A stretch of 64,000 bases of DNA from Bufo bufo (taxonomy: Eukaryota > Chordata > Amphibia > Anura > Bufonidae). Below are positions 32,562 to 43,339 of the stretch, piece after piece (the stretch's first letter is position 1; the number at the start of each line of letters is the position of its first letter). The notes below the pieces were generated by a model. That model was given only the letters and a program-made list of their open reading frames with translations, was not told the DNA's origin and searched no databases. Made by a program: the position numbers and the translations under genes. The DNA lies in the NCBI RefSeq assembly GCF_905171765.1, contig NC_053391.1, positions 658,274,359-658,338,358 on the forward strand, given 5' to 3'.

Positions 32562-34106
32562 CTAATCCTCCTGATTCTCCGCCACAAAACAGCGCAGATA
32601 TGTCTCCAGATTCTGATTGACGCGCTCTGTCTGGCCATTCGACTGCGGGTGGAAAGCAGAAGAGAATGACAACCGAACCCCCAAGCGAGAACAGAAAGCC
32701 TTCCAGAATCTGGAAACAAACTGCGTGCCCCTATCAGAGACTATGTCTGAAGGAATACCATGCAATTTGACAATGTGGTCAATAAATGCCTGCGCCAGTG
32801 TCTTAGCATTGGGCAAACCAGGAAAAGGGATAAAATGCACCATTTTGCTAAAACGTCCACCACCACCAGAATCACAGTCTTCCCCGAGGAATGAGGCAAG
32901 TCCGTTATGAAGTCCATGGACAGATGTGTCCAAGGACGGGAAGGAATGGGCAAAGGGAGGAGAGGACCTGATGGCCGTGAATGAGGGACTTTGGCACGAG
33001 CGCAAGTCTCGCAAGCTGCCACAAAACCCTCAACCGACTTACGAAGCGCAGGCCACCAGAATCTCCGAGCGATGAGATCCAGTGTGGCTCTTGCCCCCGG
33101 GTGCCCAGCAAGGACCGTATCGTGGTGTTCTTTAAAAATCTTGTGTCTCAAAGCGAGAGGCACAAACAACCTCCCAGGAGGACAAAGATCAGGAGCTTCT
33201 GACTGGGCTGCCTGCACCTCTGCCTCCAATTCAGGAAAAAGAGCAGAGACCACCACACCTTCAGCCAAAATAGGACCCGGGTCTTCAAAATTCCCACCTC
33301 CCGGAAAACAACGTGACAGGGCATCTGCCTTCACATTATTAACCCCAGGGCGGAACGTGACAACAAAATTAAACCTTGAAAAGAACAAAGACCATCTGGC
33401 CTGTCTCGGGTTCAGACGCTTGGCTGACTCCAAGTAGGCCAGATTTTTATGGTCAGTAAACACAGTAATAGGGTGTCTGGCTCCCCCTAGCCAATGGCGC
33501 CATTCTTCAAAAGCCAACTTGATGGCCAACAATTCCCTATCTCCCACATCATAATTTCTCTCTGCGGAGGAGAGTTTCTTTGAGAAAAAGGCACACGGTT
33601 GCCATTTGGCAGGAGAGGAACCCTGAGACAAGACCGCACCCACCCCTACCTCAGAAGCATCAACCTCAACTATGAAGGGTAACGAAATATCAGGTTGTAC
33701 CAGGATGGGAGCGGAAGCAAAACTCTCCTTGATATTAGAAAAGGCCTTACGCGCCTCTACCGACCAGGAAGAAAAATCTACCCCCTTTCTGGTCATATCA
33801 GTGAGTGGTTTAACAACAGAGGAATAATTCAAAATAAATTTCCTGTAATAATTGGCAAAGCCCAAAAAAACGCATCAGCGCCTTCTGATTCTCAGGAAGC
33901 TCCCACTCAAGCACAGCGCGGACCTTCTCGGGGTCCATGCGAAAACCAGAAGCGGAGAGAAGAAACCCCAGAAATTGAATTTCTGGAACTGCAAACACAC
34001 ATTTTTCCAGTTTTGCGTATAATTTATTCTCCCGCAGAATGAGCAAGACCTGACATAAGTGTTCCTTATGAGTCTTGAAATCAGGAGAAAAAAATCTAAA
34101 TGTCAT
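32562..34106 (-). pseudogene. Gypsy RNase H and integrase core, frameshifted
   Basis: Three overlapping frames (33810-34106, 32741-33865, 32562-33014) together cover the RT thumb and connection, RNase H (VEVDAS, ELLAIKLAFEEW, VFTDHKN) and integrase. The integrase zinc region includes AGHPGARATLDLI and CETCARAK. The catalytic core motifs are MDFITDLP, SDRGTQF and HPQSNGQTERVNQ. At least two frameshifts (near 33840 and 32870) make it inactive as a polyprotein. Confidence 0.92.
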
Positions 34107-34869
34107 CCAAATACACTAATACAAATTTTCCCATTAAATGATAAAAAATGCTGTTGACGAAATGCTGAAAAACGGCTGGGGCATTCATCAAACCAAAAGG
34201 CATAACCAAATTCTCAAAATGGCCCTCAGGGGTATTGAAAGCCGTCTTCCATTCGTCTCCTTCTCTGACCCTGACCAGGTTGTATGCCCCTCTTAGGTCT
34301 AATTTGGAAAAGACTTTAGCCCCAACAACTTGGTTAAACAGGTCCGGGATCAGAGGAAGCGGATAAGGATCACGAATAGTGATACTGTTCAGCTCCCTGA
34401 AATCCAGACAAGGTCTTAAAGAACCATCTTTTTTCTTAACAAAGAAAAAGCCAGCGGCAACAGGTGACTTCGAGGGTCGTATGTGTCCTTTTCTCAAACT
34501 CTCAGAGATATAAGCACGCATAGCGACCCTCTCAGGTTGGGAGAGATTGTATAAACGAGATTTAGGCAGCTTGGCGTCTGGGATGAGATTAATAGGGCAA
34601 TCATACTCCCTGTGCGGGGGCAAATCCTGAAGTCCACTCTCCAAAAAGACATCTGAAAATTCAGAGAGGAAAGGTGGTACAGTCTTAGTACTAACCTCAG
34701 AAACAGATGTTATGAGGCAATTCTCTCTGCAAAAGTCACTCCAACCATTTATTTGCCTCGCTTGCCAATCAATGGTGGGGTTATGTTTAGTGAGCCAGGG
34801 TAGTCCCAACACTAGAGGAGTAGGCAAACCGCTAAGGACGAAACATGACATCCTCAAAATGAGCATCAC
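34096..34869 (-). pseudogene. Gypsy reverse transcriptase
   Basis: Carries [33 protein letters not shown] (first catalytic Asp) and ends in VLVYLDDI (the YxDD active site). It makes DNA from the element RNA in a cytoplasmic particle. It overlaps the gag-protease frame by 38 bases in another phase and breaks just after YLDDI into the next frame. Confidence 0.95.
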
Positions 34870-36040
34870 TCACAATTAAACGGATATTGTGAACTATGCC
34901 CTTTAATGATTTCTGAGAAAGTGGAGCTGAATCAATAGCAAAAACAGGAATATCCTTTCCCAAAGTGCATACCTGGAAACCATGAGTTATTGAAAATTGA
35001 TTATAAATGAGATTGACAGCTGCTCCACTATCCACAAAAATCTCACAAAAAATGCTCTTGCTCTCTAGCGCCACCCTAGCAGGTAGGACAAAACGGGAAC
35101 TACAAGCAAACGGAAAACCTTCAATTTCCGCCTCAACCCTGCCAATAGTAACAGACGGAACATTTTTAAAAGATTTTTTCCTTTTTGTTTCTTTATTACT
35201 CCCAGAAATTTGCCTGAATCTCCTAGAGGGACAAACATTTGCCAAATGATTTATACCTCCACAACAAAAACAAACCCTCCCATGCGGGCTGAATCTTCTA
35301 TTGTCAGAGGCAATCAACCCCAGCTGCATGGGCTCCTGCTCAGAATGGGCTGACAGCGACTGAGACCCCTGCGCACAGAATGAGACCGCTGCACTGTCCC
35401 GGGACTGAGTATGACAGGAAGGAGAGATCTCTCCTCTCTCACTAAGACGCCTGTCAATACGAACGGCCTGAGACATAGCAGAGTCCAGGGAGATTGGCCT
35501 CTCATGAAAGGCAAATGCATCTTTCAATCCCTCTAAAAGACCCTGGCAAAATTGACTTTGGAGTGCAGCATCATTCCAGCCAGTATCAGCTGCCCATCTC
35601 CGAAATTCTGAGCAGTATATCTCTGCGGATTGTTTACCCTGGCATAACAGACGTAGTCTAGACTCAGCCAGAGCAATACGATCCGGATCATCGTATATCT
35701 GACCCAGGGCTAAAAAGAATTCATCCACTGAGCGGAGGGGCCGTGCCCCCTCCGGTAGCGAAAAGGCCCAGGATTGAGCGTTACCCCTGAGCAGCGATAC
35801 AATGATCCCCACCCTCCGTTCTTCATCACCAGAGGAATGGGGAAGAAGGCGAAAATGGAGTTTGCAAGCCTCTTTAAAACGCACAAAATTCTCACTACCC
35901 CCAGAGAACGTATCCGGGAGCGAGATCTTAGGCTCAGCACAAACTCCATGAACGCAAGCTGAACCGGTCACTTGAAACTGAGAAAAAATCCTACGGAGAT
36001 CAGCTACCTCCAATGAAAGACCCTGGAGGCGTTCAGCCAA
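34832..36040 (-). CDS. Gypsy Gag with zinc knuckle and protease
   Basis: A 402-codon frame beginning about 45 bases inside the 5' LTR boundary. Residues 1-200 form a Ty3-type capsid region ([19 protein letters not shown] near 41; [13 protein letters not shown] near 90). A CX2CX4HX4C zinc knuckle is at 257-270, and a retropepsin-type DSGA active site at 337-340. Gag would package the RNA; the protease would process the polyprotein. The start at 36040 is the first in-frame Met after the LTR. The frame stops after the protease, and pol continues in another phase, by programmed shift or mutation. Confidence 0.92.
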   Translation of the reverse strand: MAERLQGLSLEVADLRRIFSQFQVTGSACVHGVCAEPKISLPDTFSGGSENFVRFKEACKLHFRLLPHSSGDEERRVGIIVSLLRGNAQSWAFSLPEGARPLRSVDEFFLALGQIYDDPDRIALAESRLRLLCQGKQSAEIYCSEFRRWAADTGWNDAALQSQFCQGLLEGLKDAFAFHERPISLDSAMSQAVRIDRRLSERGEISPSCHTQSRDSAAVSFCAQGSQSLSAHSEQEPMQLGLIASDNRRFSPHGRVCFCCGGINHLANVCPSRRFRQISGSNKETKRKKSFKNVPSVTIGRVEAEIEGFPFACSSRFVLPARVALESKSIFCEIFVDSGAAVNLIYNQFSITHGFQVCTLGKDIPVFAIDSAPLSQKSLKGIVHNIRLIVSDAHFEDVMFRP

Positions 36041-36085
36041 AAGTGAAACCGGATCAATGCTTGAGACGGTTTTGGCGGCTTATAA

Positions 36086-36624
36086 TGTCACGGATGGTGT
36101 ACAGGAAACAAGACAATACAATATAAACAATGACTCACTGGATCCACAACTAAGGAACAAAAGGGAGACCCCTGCATGAGACCTGCCGCTCTCCCTTATT
36201 GCTCAGCCTATGCGACCACCCCAAAGGTGGATGGGCGCATATCCACGTACCTCGACTATCTTACACCTGAAGACCCTACAATAGTGAGGGGACACGACCA
36301 CCGGCTCCCTACACAGACACGGAGGGAGTCAGGGTCACCTGGATCCAGAAAACAGAAAATCATAAATACATAAACAGAGCTTATCTTGCAGACGACTGGG
36401 GACTGTGGACTGGGAACTAGGAACAGCATGCACACACACTCCAGGAAGTTGTATAAGCCGCACACTACTGCATTCTGGGGAGGAACTTAAAGGGCAGCAA
36501 TCAGTCCAACTGCATGACAGCTGAGATTGACTAACGAGATGAGGAACTAAACCAAAACAAAGAAATTCAAGGAGGAGGATCTGAAAGGCTCCTGTCAGAG
36601 CTTCTCAACTGTCTGGCTGTGACA
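36086..36624 (-). repeat. Gypsy 5' LTR
   Basis: 539 bp, TGTCAC..GTGACA. On the element strand the next bases are 'ttataagccgccaaaacc'; the usual TGG start of a tRNA primer site is not immediately adjacent, so the primer is unclear. Confidence 0.93.
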
Positions 36625-36629
36625 GTCAC

Positions 36630-37498
36630 AGAGTGTCATCAGCAGCTTGTATCAGAGATACAGCTAGACTGGAAGAGTCAAAGAAAGGCATAGAAGTGGA
36701 CGTCCTTTGGCCACATTCCACGCTGATGACCGCTTCATTGTGAACAATGCCCTGCAAAACTGGATAATGAATGGCACACAACTCCAGGCACATTTAATGG
36801 AGCTGAGCGGCACCCAAGTCAGACCATTCAAAACTGTTTATATCAGTGTGGTCAGCGTGCTAGACCATCTGCAAAGGGTACCTGACCACACCATCAGGCA
36901 CAGGTGTCATCATCTTGCATGGGCCAGGGAGCATTTATCCTGGATGAGGGACAAGTGCTGTTCACTGATGAAAGTGCTTAGCAGAAATGATGGCCACCAA
37001 CGATGTCAAGGAGAGAGCTATGCATTAGCCACTGTTGTCAGCAGTCGAGCCTTTGGTCGTGGTGGTGTTACAGTGTGGGCAGGTGTGTCTAGTCAATGCA
37101 GAACTGTCCTACACTTTGTGAATAGTACAGTGACAAGCCCATAGTACTTGAACATCATTAATCCAGTCATTGGGCCGCTGCATGAACAACACATGCCTAA
37201 TTTCATCTTTATGGATGACAATGCACAGCTCTTCGAGGGAACGGCTGCTGGAGCCTGGAGTACCTTAAATGGAGTGGCCTGCTCTTTCTCCAGACCTGAA
37301 TCCCATTGAATCCTTTGGGATCAGCTAAATCGCCATGTAAAGGCTCGTAACTCTGTACCCCAGAACCTCAATGACCTGAGGGCCATCCTTCAAGAAGAGT
37401 GGAATTCCATGTCTCGGCAGACAATAAGTCAAATTGTGAACGGCATGAGACATTGTTGTCAAGCTGTAATTAATGCTCAAGGACACATAAGTTATTGA
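36630..37498 (+). pseudogene. Tc1 transposase, main part after the Gypsy insertion
   Basis: The frame resumes right after the second 'gtcac', reads QSVISSLYQRYS, and then meets a stop (TAG near 36666). Further pieces include GRPLATFHADDRFIVNNAL, GGVTVWAGVSSQCRT and NFIFMDDNAQ. The LNPIE region is damaged ('aatcccattgaatcc'). The C-terminal part reads ARNSVPQNLNDLRAILQEEW and ends GHISY at 37498. An inactive copy. Confidence 0.88.
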
Positions 37499-37769
37499 GA
37501 CACTGACATTTTGTGGGGGTGTACCCAATTTTGTTGTTGGCTTTTTTTTCAATACATTTTTTGAGTTGAGGAAATAACCAATGCATGCTTCTACTTAAAG
37601 GGAACCTGTCATCAACTTTATGCTGACCTCACTGAGGGCAGCATAAAATAGTGACAGAAATGCTGATGTCAGCAGTGTGTCACTCATGAGCTAAAAGTAA
37701 GTGGTTGCCCAGAACCAGCATCATAATCATTGCATTTAGATACTAATAAAGTAACCAAAGATGGTTCTA

Positions 37770-38018
37770 CAGTCAGGTCCATAAATATTGGGACATCAAC
37801 GCAATTCTAACATTTTTGGCTCTATACACCACCACAATGGATTTGAAATAAAACAAACAAGATGTGCTTTAACTGCAGACTGTCAGCTTTAATTTGAGGG
37901 TATTTACATCCAAATCAGGTGAACGGTGCAGGAATTACAACAGTTTGCATATGTGCCTCCCACTTGTTAAGGGACCAAAAGTAATGGGACAGAATAATAA
38001 TCATAAATCAAACTTTCT
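37770..38018. mobile_element. Tc1 family B, left end only
   Basis: CAGTCAGGTCCATAAATATT follows TA and continues through about 250 bp of subterminal sequence to 'aatcaaactttct', then stops. The same end, with the same 37 bases of upstream flank ('gatactaataaagtaaccaa'), occurs at 39322. Confidence 0.85.
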
Positions 38019-38345
38019 ATCTTCCCAAGCACCTCCAAGCCAAGATCAAGGTCATAAAATTAAGCAGTGCGGATGTTTAGTATTTAAATGAGTCTTCAGT
38101 ATATAACGTAACTGTAAATGTGTTAAGGAAAAGTTCAAGGCACTGCAATTTTAGGTAGGAATTCTAAAAAAATATATGTTTCTATGGCAAGGCTCATGGA
38201 CTTTTTGACTGTGCAGAGCATGGGTTATGGGGACATCATCTGTTAAAGTGTTAATGGGTAGGTCCACCTTTGCAAACAGCATTGGTCAGCATAATAACCC
38301 CCCTTCCCCTCCAAAATAAACATTCCTTCTCGACATTGCGCCTGG
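38019..38345. repeat. Duplicated segment shared with 47.98-48.51 kb
   Basis: 'cttcccaagcacctccaagc' through 'gcataat' matches 47990-48258. The match then skips about 215 bases and resumes at 'aaacattccttctcgaca', matching 48491-48508 inside the L1 remnant. Confidence 0.85.
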
Positions 38346-38787
38346 AAAAGAGTCAAGTCTACCTGAGAAGAGTCATGGTTATTCAAAATATCCTGCACTC
38401 TCACCCATCTGCTGATGATTGGCAGTTCTCTCCTAGACAGAAAGGGAGAAAACTAGGTAGAAGACTGTCAGTCATCAGCAGGTGGGCAGGAATTCATGAC
38501 TAACCATGACTCTTCTCAGGTGCCCGTGACTCTTTTCCAGGCCCAGTCTGCAATGATTGTGATGTGGGTTATCGGCAACCACTTACTTCTAAAATTTTAA
38601 TGACAGACCACTGAAATCAACTCACCTGTCTCTACTTTATACTGCCGTTAGTATGGGCAGCAGAAAGTTGATGATAGGTTCCCTTTAAATGCTCTACTTT
38701 CATGATATAATATCACTGTAGCCTGAACTTTTTGTGTTTTCCATATATTTCACCCGAAAGCCAAATATCCATAACTTTTTGTGAATA

Positions 38788-38790
<3 letters not shown>

Positions 38791-38829
<39 letters not shown>

Positions 38830-39283
38830 TTTTTATTATTTGTTTCTACACTTTTAAATTCTCTGTCCATGGAAAGTAGAAACAATGATAATGAGAGCCA
38901 GATTTTTTTTTTTCCTCCTTGTAAATTGAAAAATAGACAAACAAAACTTTATAATAACAGACTTTTAGAAATCTTGAGAGAAAGCCAATAAAGTAAAACT
39001 GCGAGTCAAGAGATATATAATTTAGATGACTTTTTGAGAAGAGACTTAATAAAAAAAATCTATATAAAAGAACAAACAATCTATATCTCTCAGCGAAAGG
39101 TCTGATAAATTGAGAAATGCACATTCACAACAAAAATGTTGCAAGAAATTATTTTGTCATTTTCTATGCTACTTGAAAAGACAAAACTCTAAGCATCATG
39201 CCTCATTCTAGCAAATTATGTCTTGTATACAACTATGCTCAGGAAGGGGTAGATTTACACCCAAAAAAATTAATTTTATAAAT
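38791..39283. other. (TA)n, poly-T and AT-rich non-coding sequence
   Basis: The TA tract 38791-38820 is followed by T-rich sequence. The small open frames look accidental. Confidence 0.6.
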
Positions 39284-39535
39284 GCATTTAGATACTAATA
39301 AAGTAACCAAAGATGGTTCTACAGTCAGGTCCATAAATATTGGGACATGGACACAATTCTAACATTTTTGGCTCTATACACCACCACAATGGATTTGAAA
39401 TTAAACAAACAAGATGTGCTTTAACTGCAGACTGTCAGCTTTAATTTGAGGGAATTTACATCCAAATCAGTAAACGGTGCAGGAATTACAACAGTTTGCA
39501 TATGTGCCTCCCACTTGTTAACCAAAGAGTTTTTT

Positions 39536-39784
39536 AAGGGAAAGAAGTGGAATGTTATGCAATGGCCAAGTCAATCACCTGACCTGAATCTGATCGAGCA
39601 TGCATTTCACTTGCTGAAGACAAAACTGAAGGGAAAATGCCCCAAGAACAAGCAGGAACTGAAGACAGTTGCAGTAGAGGCCTGGCAGAGCATCACCAGG
39701 GATGAAACTTAGCATCTGGTGATGTCTATGCGTTCCAGACTTCAGGCTGTAATTGACTGCAAAGGATTTGCAACTAAGTATTAA
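39536..39784 (+). pseudogene. Tc1 family B transposase, C-terminal fragment
   Basis: Reads [15 protein letters not shown], the third catalytic motif with Leu for Pro, and then LLKTKLKGKCPKNKQEL. A TAG stop near 39710 precedes RLQAVIDCKGFATKY. Most of the protein was lost by internal deletion. Confidence 0.88.
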
Positions 39785-39984
39785 AAAGTGAAAGTTTGAT
39801 TTATGATTATTATTCTGTCCCATTACTTTTGGTCCCTTAACAAGTGGGAGGCACATATGCAAACTGTTGTAATTCCTACACCGTTTACCTGATTTGGATG
39901 TAAATACCCTCAAATAAAAGCTGACAGTCTGCAGGTAAAGCACATCCTGTTTGTTTCATTTCAAATCCATTGTGGTGGTGTATA

Positions 39985-41533
39985 CAGTCGTGGCCAAAAG
40001 TTTTGAGAATGACACAAATATTAGTTTTCACAAAGTTTGCTGCTAAACTGCTTTTAGATCTTTGTTTCAGTTGTTTCTGTGATGTAGTGAAATATAATTA
40101 CACGCACTTTATACGTTTCAAAGGCTTTTATCGACAATTACATGACATTTATGCAAAGAGTCAGTATTTGCAGTGTTGGCCCTTCTTTTTCAGGACCTCT
40201 GCAATTCGACTGGGCATGCTCTCAATCAACTTCTGGGCCAATTCCTGACTGATAGCAACCCATTCTTTCATAATCACTTCTTGGAGTTTGTCAGAATTAG
40301 TGGGTTTTTGTTTGTCCACCTGCCTCTTGAGGATTGACCACAAGTTCTCAATGGGATTAAGATCGGGGGGGTTTCCAGGCCATGGACCCAAAATGTCAAC
40401 GTTTTGGTCCCCGAGCCACTTAGTTATCACTTTTGCCTTATGGCACGGTGCTCCATCGTGCTGGAAAATGCATTGTTCTTCACCAAACTGTTGTTGGATT
40501 GTTGGAAGAAGTTGCTGTTGGAGGGTGTTTTGGTACCATTCTTTATTCATGGCTGTGTTTTTGGGCAAAATTGTGAGTGAGCCCACTCCCTTGGATGAGA
40601 AGCAACCCCACACATTAATGGTCTCAGGATGCTTTACTGTTGGCATGACACAGGACTGATGGTAGCGCTCACCTTTTCTTCTCCGGACAAGCCTTTTTCC
40701 AGATGCCCCAAACAATCGGAAAGTGGCTTCATCGGAGAATATGACTTTGCCCCAGTTCTCAGCAGTCCATTCACCAAAGCAGAAGATCAATCTGTCCCTG
40801 ATGTTTTTTTTGGAGAGAAGTGGCTTCTTTGCTGCCCTTCTTAACACCAGACCATCTTCCAAAAGTCTTCCTCACTGTGCGTGCAGATGCGCTCACACCT
40901 GCCTGCTGCCATTCCTGAGCAAGCTCTGCACTGGTGGCACTCCGATCCCGCAGCTGAATCCTCTTTAGGAGACGATCCTGGCGCTTGCTGGACTTTCTTG
41001 GACGCCCTGAAGCCTTCTTAACAAGAATTGAACCTCTTTCCTTGAAGTTCTTGATGATCCTATAAATTGTTGATTGAGGTGCAATCTTAGTAGCCACAAT
41101 ATCCTTGCCTGTGAAGCCATTTTTATGCAACACAATGATGGCTGCACGCGTTTCTTTGCAGGTCACCATGGTTAACAATGGAAGAACAATGATTTCAAGC
41201 ATTACCCTCCTTTTAACATGTCAAGTCTGCCATTTTAACCCAATCAGCCTGACATAATGATCTCCAGCCTTGTGCTCGTCAACATTCTCACCTGAGTTAA
41301 CAAGACGATTACTGAAATTATCTAAGCAGGTCCTTTAATGACAGCAATGAAATGCAGTGGAAAGTTTTTTTTGGGATTAAGTTAATTTTCATGGCAAAGA
41401 AGGACTATGCAATTCATCTGATCACTCTTCATAACATTCTGGAGTATAAGCAAATTGCTATTATAAAAACTTAAGCAGCAACTTTTCCAATTTCCAATAT
41501 TTATGTAATTCTCAAAACTTTTGGCCACGACTG
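39985..41533 (-). mobile_element. Tc1/mariner element, DD35E, nested
   Basis: CAGTCGTGGCCAAAAGTTTT at the left and inverted at the right, flanked by TA (39983-39984, 41534-41535). It sits inside the right terminal repeat of the family B element: the left flank 'tgtggtggtgta' and right flank 'gagccaaaaatgtta' are contiguous in an uninterrupted end (compare 37805-37843 on the other strand). Confidence 0.94.
40161..41169 (-). pseudogene. Tc1-like transposase, DD35E, one frameshift
   Basis: Two overlapping frames, 40771-41169 (N-terminal helix-turn-helix part, MVTCKETRAAIIVLHKNG) and 40161-40862 (catalytic part), are joined by one frameshift near 40840. The catalytic motifs are VIFSDEATF, IFQHDGAPCH and [12 protein letters not shown]. 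The second Asp and the Glu are 35 residues apart, the spacing reported for the Traveler group. The C-terminus is complete (KKKGQHCKY). Apart from the frameshift the protein looks well preserved. Confidence 0.92.
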
Positions 41534-41617
41534 TAGAGCCAAAAATGTTACAATTGTGTCGATGTCCCAATATTTATGGACCTGACTGTATATCTTTTAC
41601 TGCATCCCTAAAGGACT

Positions 41618-42044
41618 CTAAAGGGCATCTGTCAGCAGTTTTGTACCTATGACACTGGTTGACCTGTTACATGTGCACTTGGCAGCTGAAGACATCTGTG
41701 TTGTTCCCATATTCATGTGCCCGCATTGCTGAGAAAGATGAAGTTTTAATATAATCGTTGATACTTTTATTGACAGGGCCAGGCAGTATAATCGTTATCA
41801 CACCTGGTCCTGTCAATCAAACTGCAAAGGATGTGGCAGTTGCAGAGAGAGCAGAGCCTCTAGGTGTAATGGTAACGCCCCCATTGCTCCTAGAGGCTCA
41901 TTAGCATATATGAAAACATCATTTTTCATAGCAATGCGGGCACATATGAACATGGGGCCAACACAGATGTCTACAGCTGCCAAGAGCACATGTAACAGGT
42001 CAGCCAGTGTCATAGGTACAAATCTGCTGACAGATGCTCTTTAA
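41618..42044. mobile_element. T2-like MITE abutting a satellite carrier
   Basis: Left 'ctaaagggcatctgtcagca' (TTAA decayed to CTAA), right inverted 'tgctgacagatgctctttaa'. The terminal TTAA 42041-42044 is also the left target site of the carrier that begins at 42045. Confidence 0.85.
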
Positions 42045-42420
42045 CCACCTCCCGACCGCCTAACGCACGGATGCGTCCGGAAGGTGGTTGATTCATTCCT
42101 CCTGGACGCATCCGTGCGTCATCTTGCGAGACGCGAGATTTCCTGTGCACACAGGCGCGCTCGTTCACAGGATCGGAAGGTAAGAGAGTGGATCTCCAGC
42201 CTGCCAGCGGCGATCGTTCGCTGGCAGGCTGGAGATGCGATTTTTTTAACCCCTAACAGGTATATTAGACGCTGTTTTGATAACAGCGTCTAATATACCT
42301 GCTACCTGGTCCTCTGGTGGTCCCTTTTGTTTGGATCGACCACCAGAGGACACAGGTAGCTCAGCAATATGTAGCACCAAGCACCACACTACACTACACC
42401 CCCCCGTCACTTATTAACCC
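42045..42420. repeat. GC-rich foldback end of carrier II copy 1
   Basis: Successive hairpins: 'gcacggatgcgtcc' with inverted 'ggacgcatccgtgc'; 'atctccagcctgccagc' with 'gctggcaggctggagat' (42192-42237); 'caggtatattagacgctgtt' with its inverse (42258-42301); and 'cctctggtggtc' with 'gaccaccagagg'. The same series, inverted, is at 62461-62781. Confidence 0.88.
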
Positions 42421-43335
42421 CTTATTCACCCCTGATCACCCCTGATCACCCCTGATCACCCCATATAGACTCCCTGATCACCCCCCTGTTATTGATCACC
42501 CCCCTGTCATTGATCACCCCCCTGTAAGGCTTCATTTAGACGTCCGTATGATTTTTACGGATCCACTGATACATGGATCGGATCCGCAAAACGCATACGG
42601 ACATCTGAATGCAGCCTTACAGGGGGGTGATCAATGACGGGGGTGATCACCCCATATAGACTCCCTGATCACCCCCCTGTCATTGATCACCCCCCTGTAA
42701 GGCTGCATTTAGATGTCCGTATGATTTTTACGGATCCACTGATACATGGATGGGATCCGCAAAGCGCATACGGACATCTGAATGCAGCCTTAAAGGGGGG
42801 TGATCAATGACAGGGGGTGATCACCCCATATAGACTCCCTGATCACCCCCCTGTCATTGATCACCCCCCTGTCATTGATCACCCCCCTCCCTGTAAGGCT
42901 GCATTCAGATGTCCGTATGATTTTTACGGATCCACTGATACATGGATCGGATCCGCAAAACACATACAGACATCTGAATGGAGCCCTATAGGGGGGTGAT
43001 CAATGACAGGGGGGTGATCACCCCATATAGACTCCCTGATCACCCCCCTGTCATTGATCACCCCCCTGTTATTGATCACCCCCCTGTCATTGATCACCCC
43101 CCTGTCATTGATCACCCCCCCTGTAAGGCTGCATTCAGATGTCCGTATGATTTTTACGGATCCACTGATACATGGATCGGATCCGCAAAACACATACGGA
43201 CATCTGAATGGAGCCTTATAGGGGGGTGATCAATGACAGGGGGGTGATCACCCCATATAGACTCCCTGATCACCCCCCTGTCATTGATCACCCCCCTGTC
43301 ATTGATCACCCCCCTGTAAGGCTCCATTCAGACAT
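42420..43335. repeat. 'tgatcaccccc' array with C-unit hairpins
   Basis: Short units 'attgatcacccccctgtc' alternate with a hairpin unit of about 110 bp that starts 'aaggctgcattcagatgtcc' and ends 'acatctgaatgcagcctta' (about 42528, 42701, 42894, 43125, 43318). Confidence 0.9.
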
Positions 43336-43339
43336 TTTT

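Larger units (their letters stand above)
30759..36624 (-). mobile_element. Gypsy (chromovirus) LTR retrotransposon with nested solo LTR
   Basis: A complete insertion: LTRs at both ends (30759-31299 and 36086-36624, TGTCAC..GTGACA), identical 5-bp duplications 'gtcac' at 30754-30758 and 36625-36629, and gag and pol on the minus strand between them. A solo LTR of the same family (31644-32181) interrupts pol. Domain order protease, RT, RNase H, integrase, chromodomain identifies a Ty3/Gypsy chromovirus. The LTRs differ by only a few bases, so the insertion is fairly young, yet pol carries several frameshifts. Confidence 0.96.
37595..38688. mobile_element. T2-like MITE carrying a chimeric patch
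   Basis: TTAAAGGGAACCTGTCATCA and the inverted TGATGATAGGTTCCCTTTAA bound it, with TTAA at 37595-37598 and 38685-38688. It sits in the right half of the large Tc1. The middle includes a piece shared with 39.28-39.5 kb and a piece shared with 47.98-48.51 kb. Its native interior shows inverted 'ctggaaaagagtc' and 'gactcttttccag'. Confidence 0.8.
22372..38790 (+). mobile_element. One Tc1 element expanded to 16.4 kb by nested insertions
   Basis: The left end CACTACTCACAAAAAGTTAG (22372) pairs with the inverted right end CACTATTCACAAAAAGTTAT (ending 38790). The subterminal 'gggtgaaat' follows in both, and TA flanks both (22370-22371, 38791-38792). The transposase lies between them in two pieces (30653-30758 and 36630-37498). 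Subtracting recognisable insertions leaves roughly the 1.6 kb expected of a Tc1. The insertions are 22504-23465, the satellite block to 30611, the Gypsy element 30759-36624, and the MITE 37595-38688. Confidence 0.75.
39322..41588 (+). mobile_element. Tc1 family B element, internally deleted and interrupted
   Basis: CAGTCAGGTCCATAAATATT at the left and inverted at the right (ending 41588), with TA at 39320-39321 and 41589-41590. The interior keeps only the C-terminal end of the transposase. The right inverted end is split by another Tc1 element (39985-41533). Confidence 0.92.
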
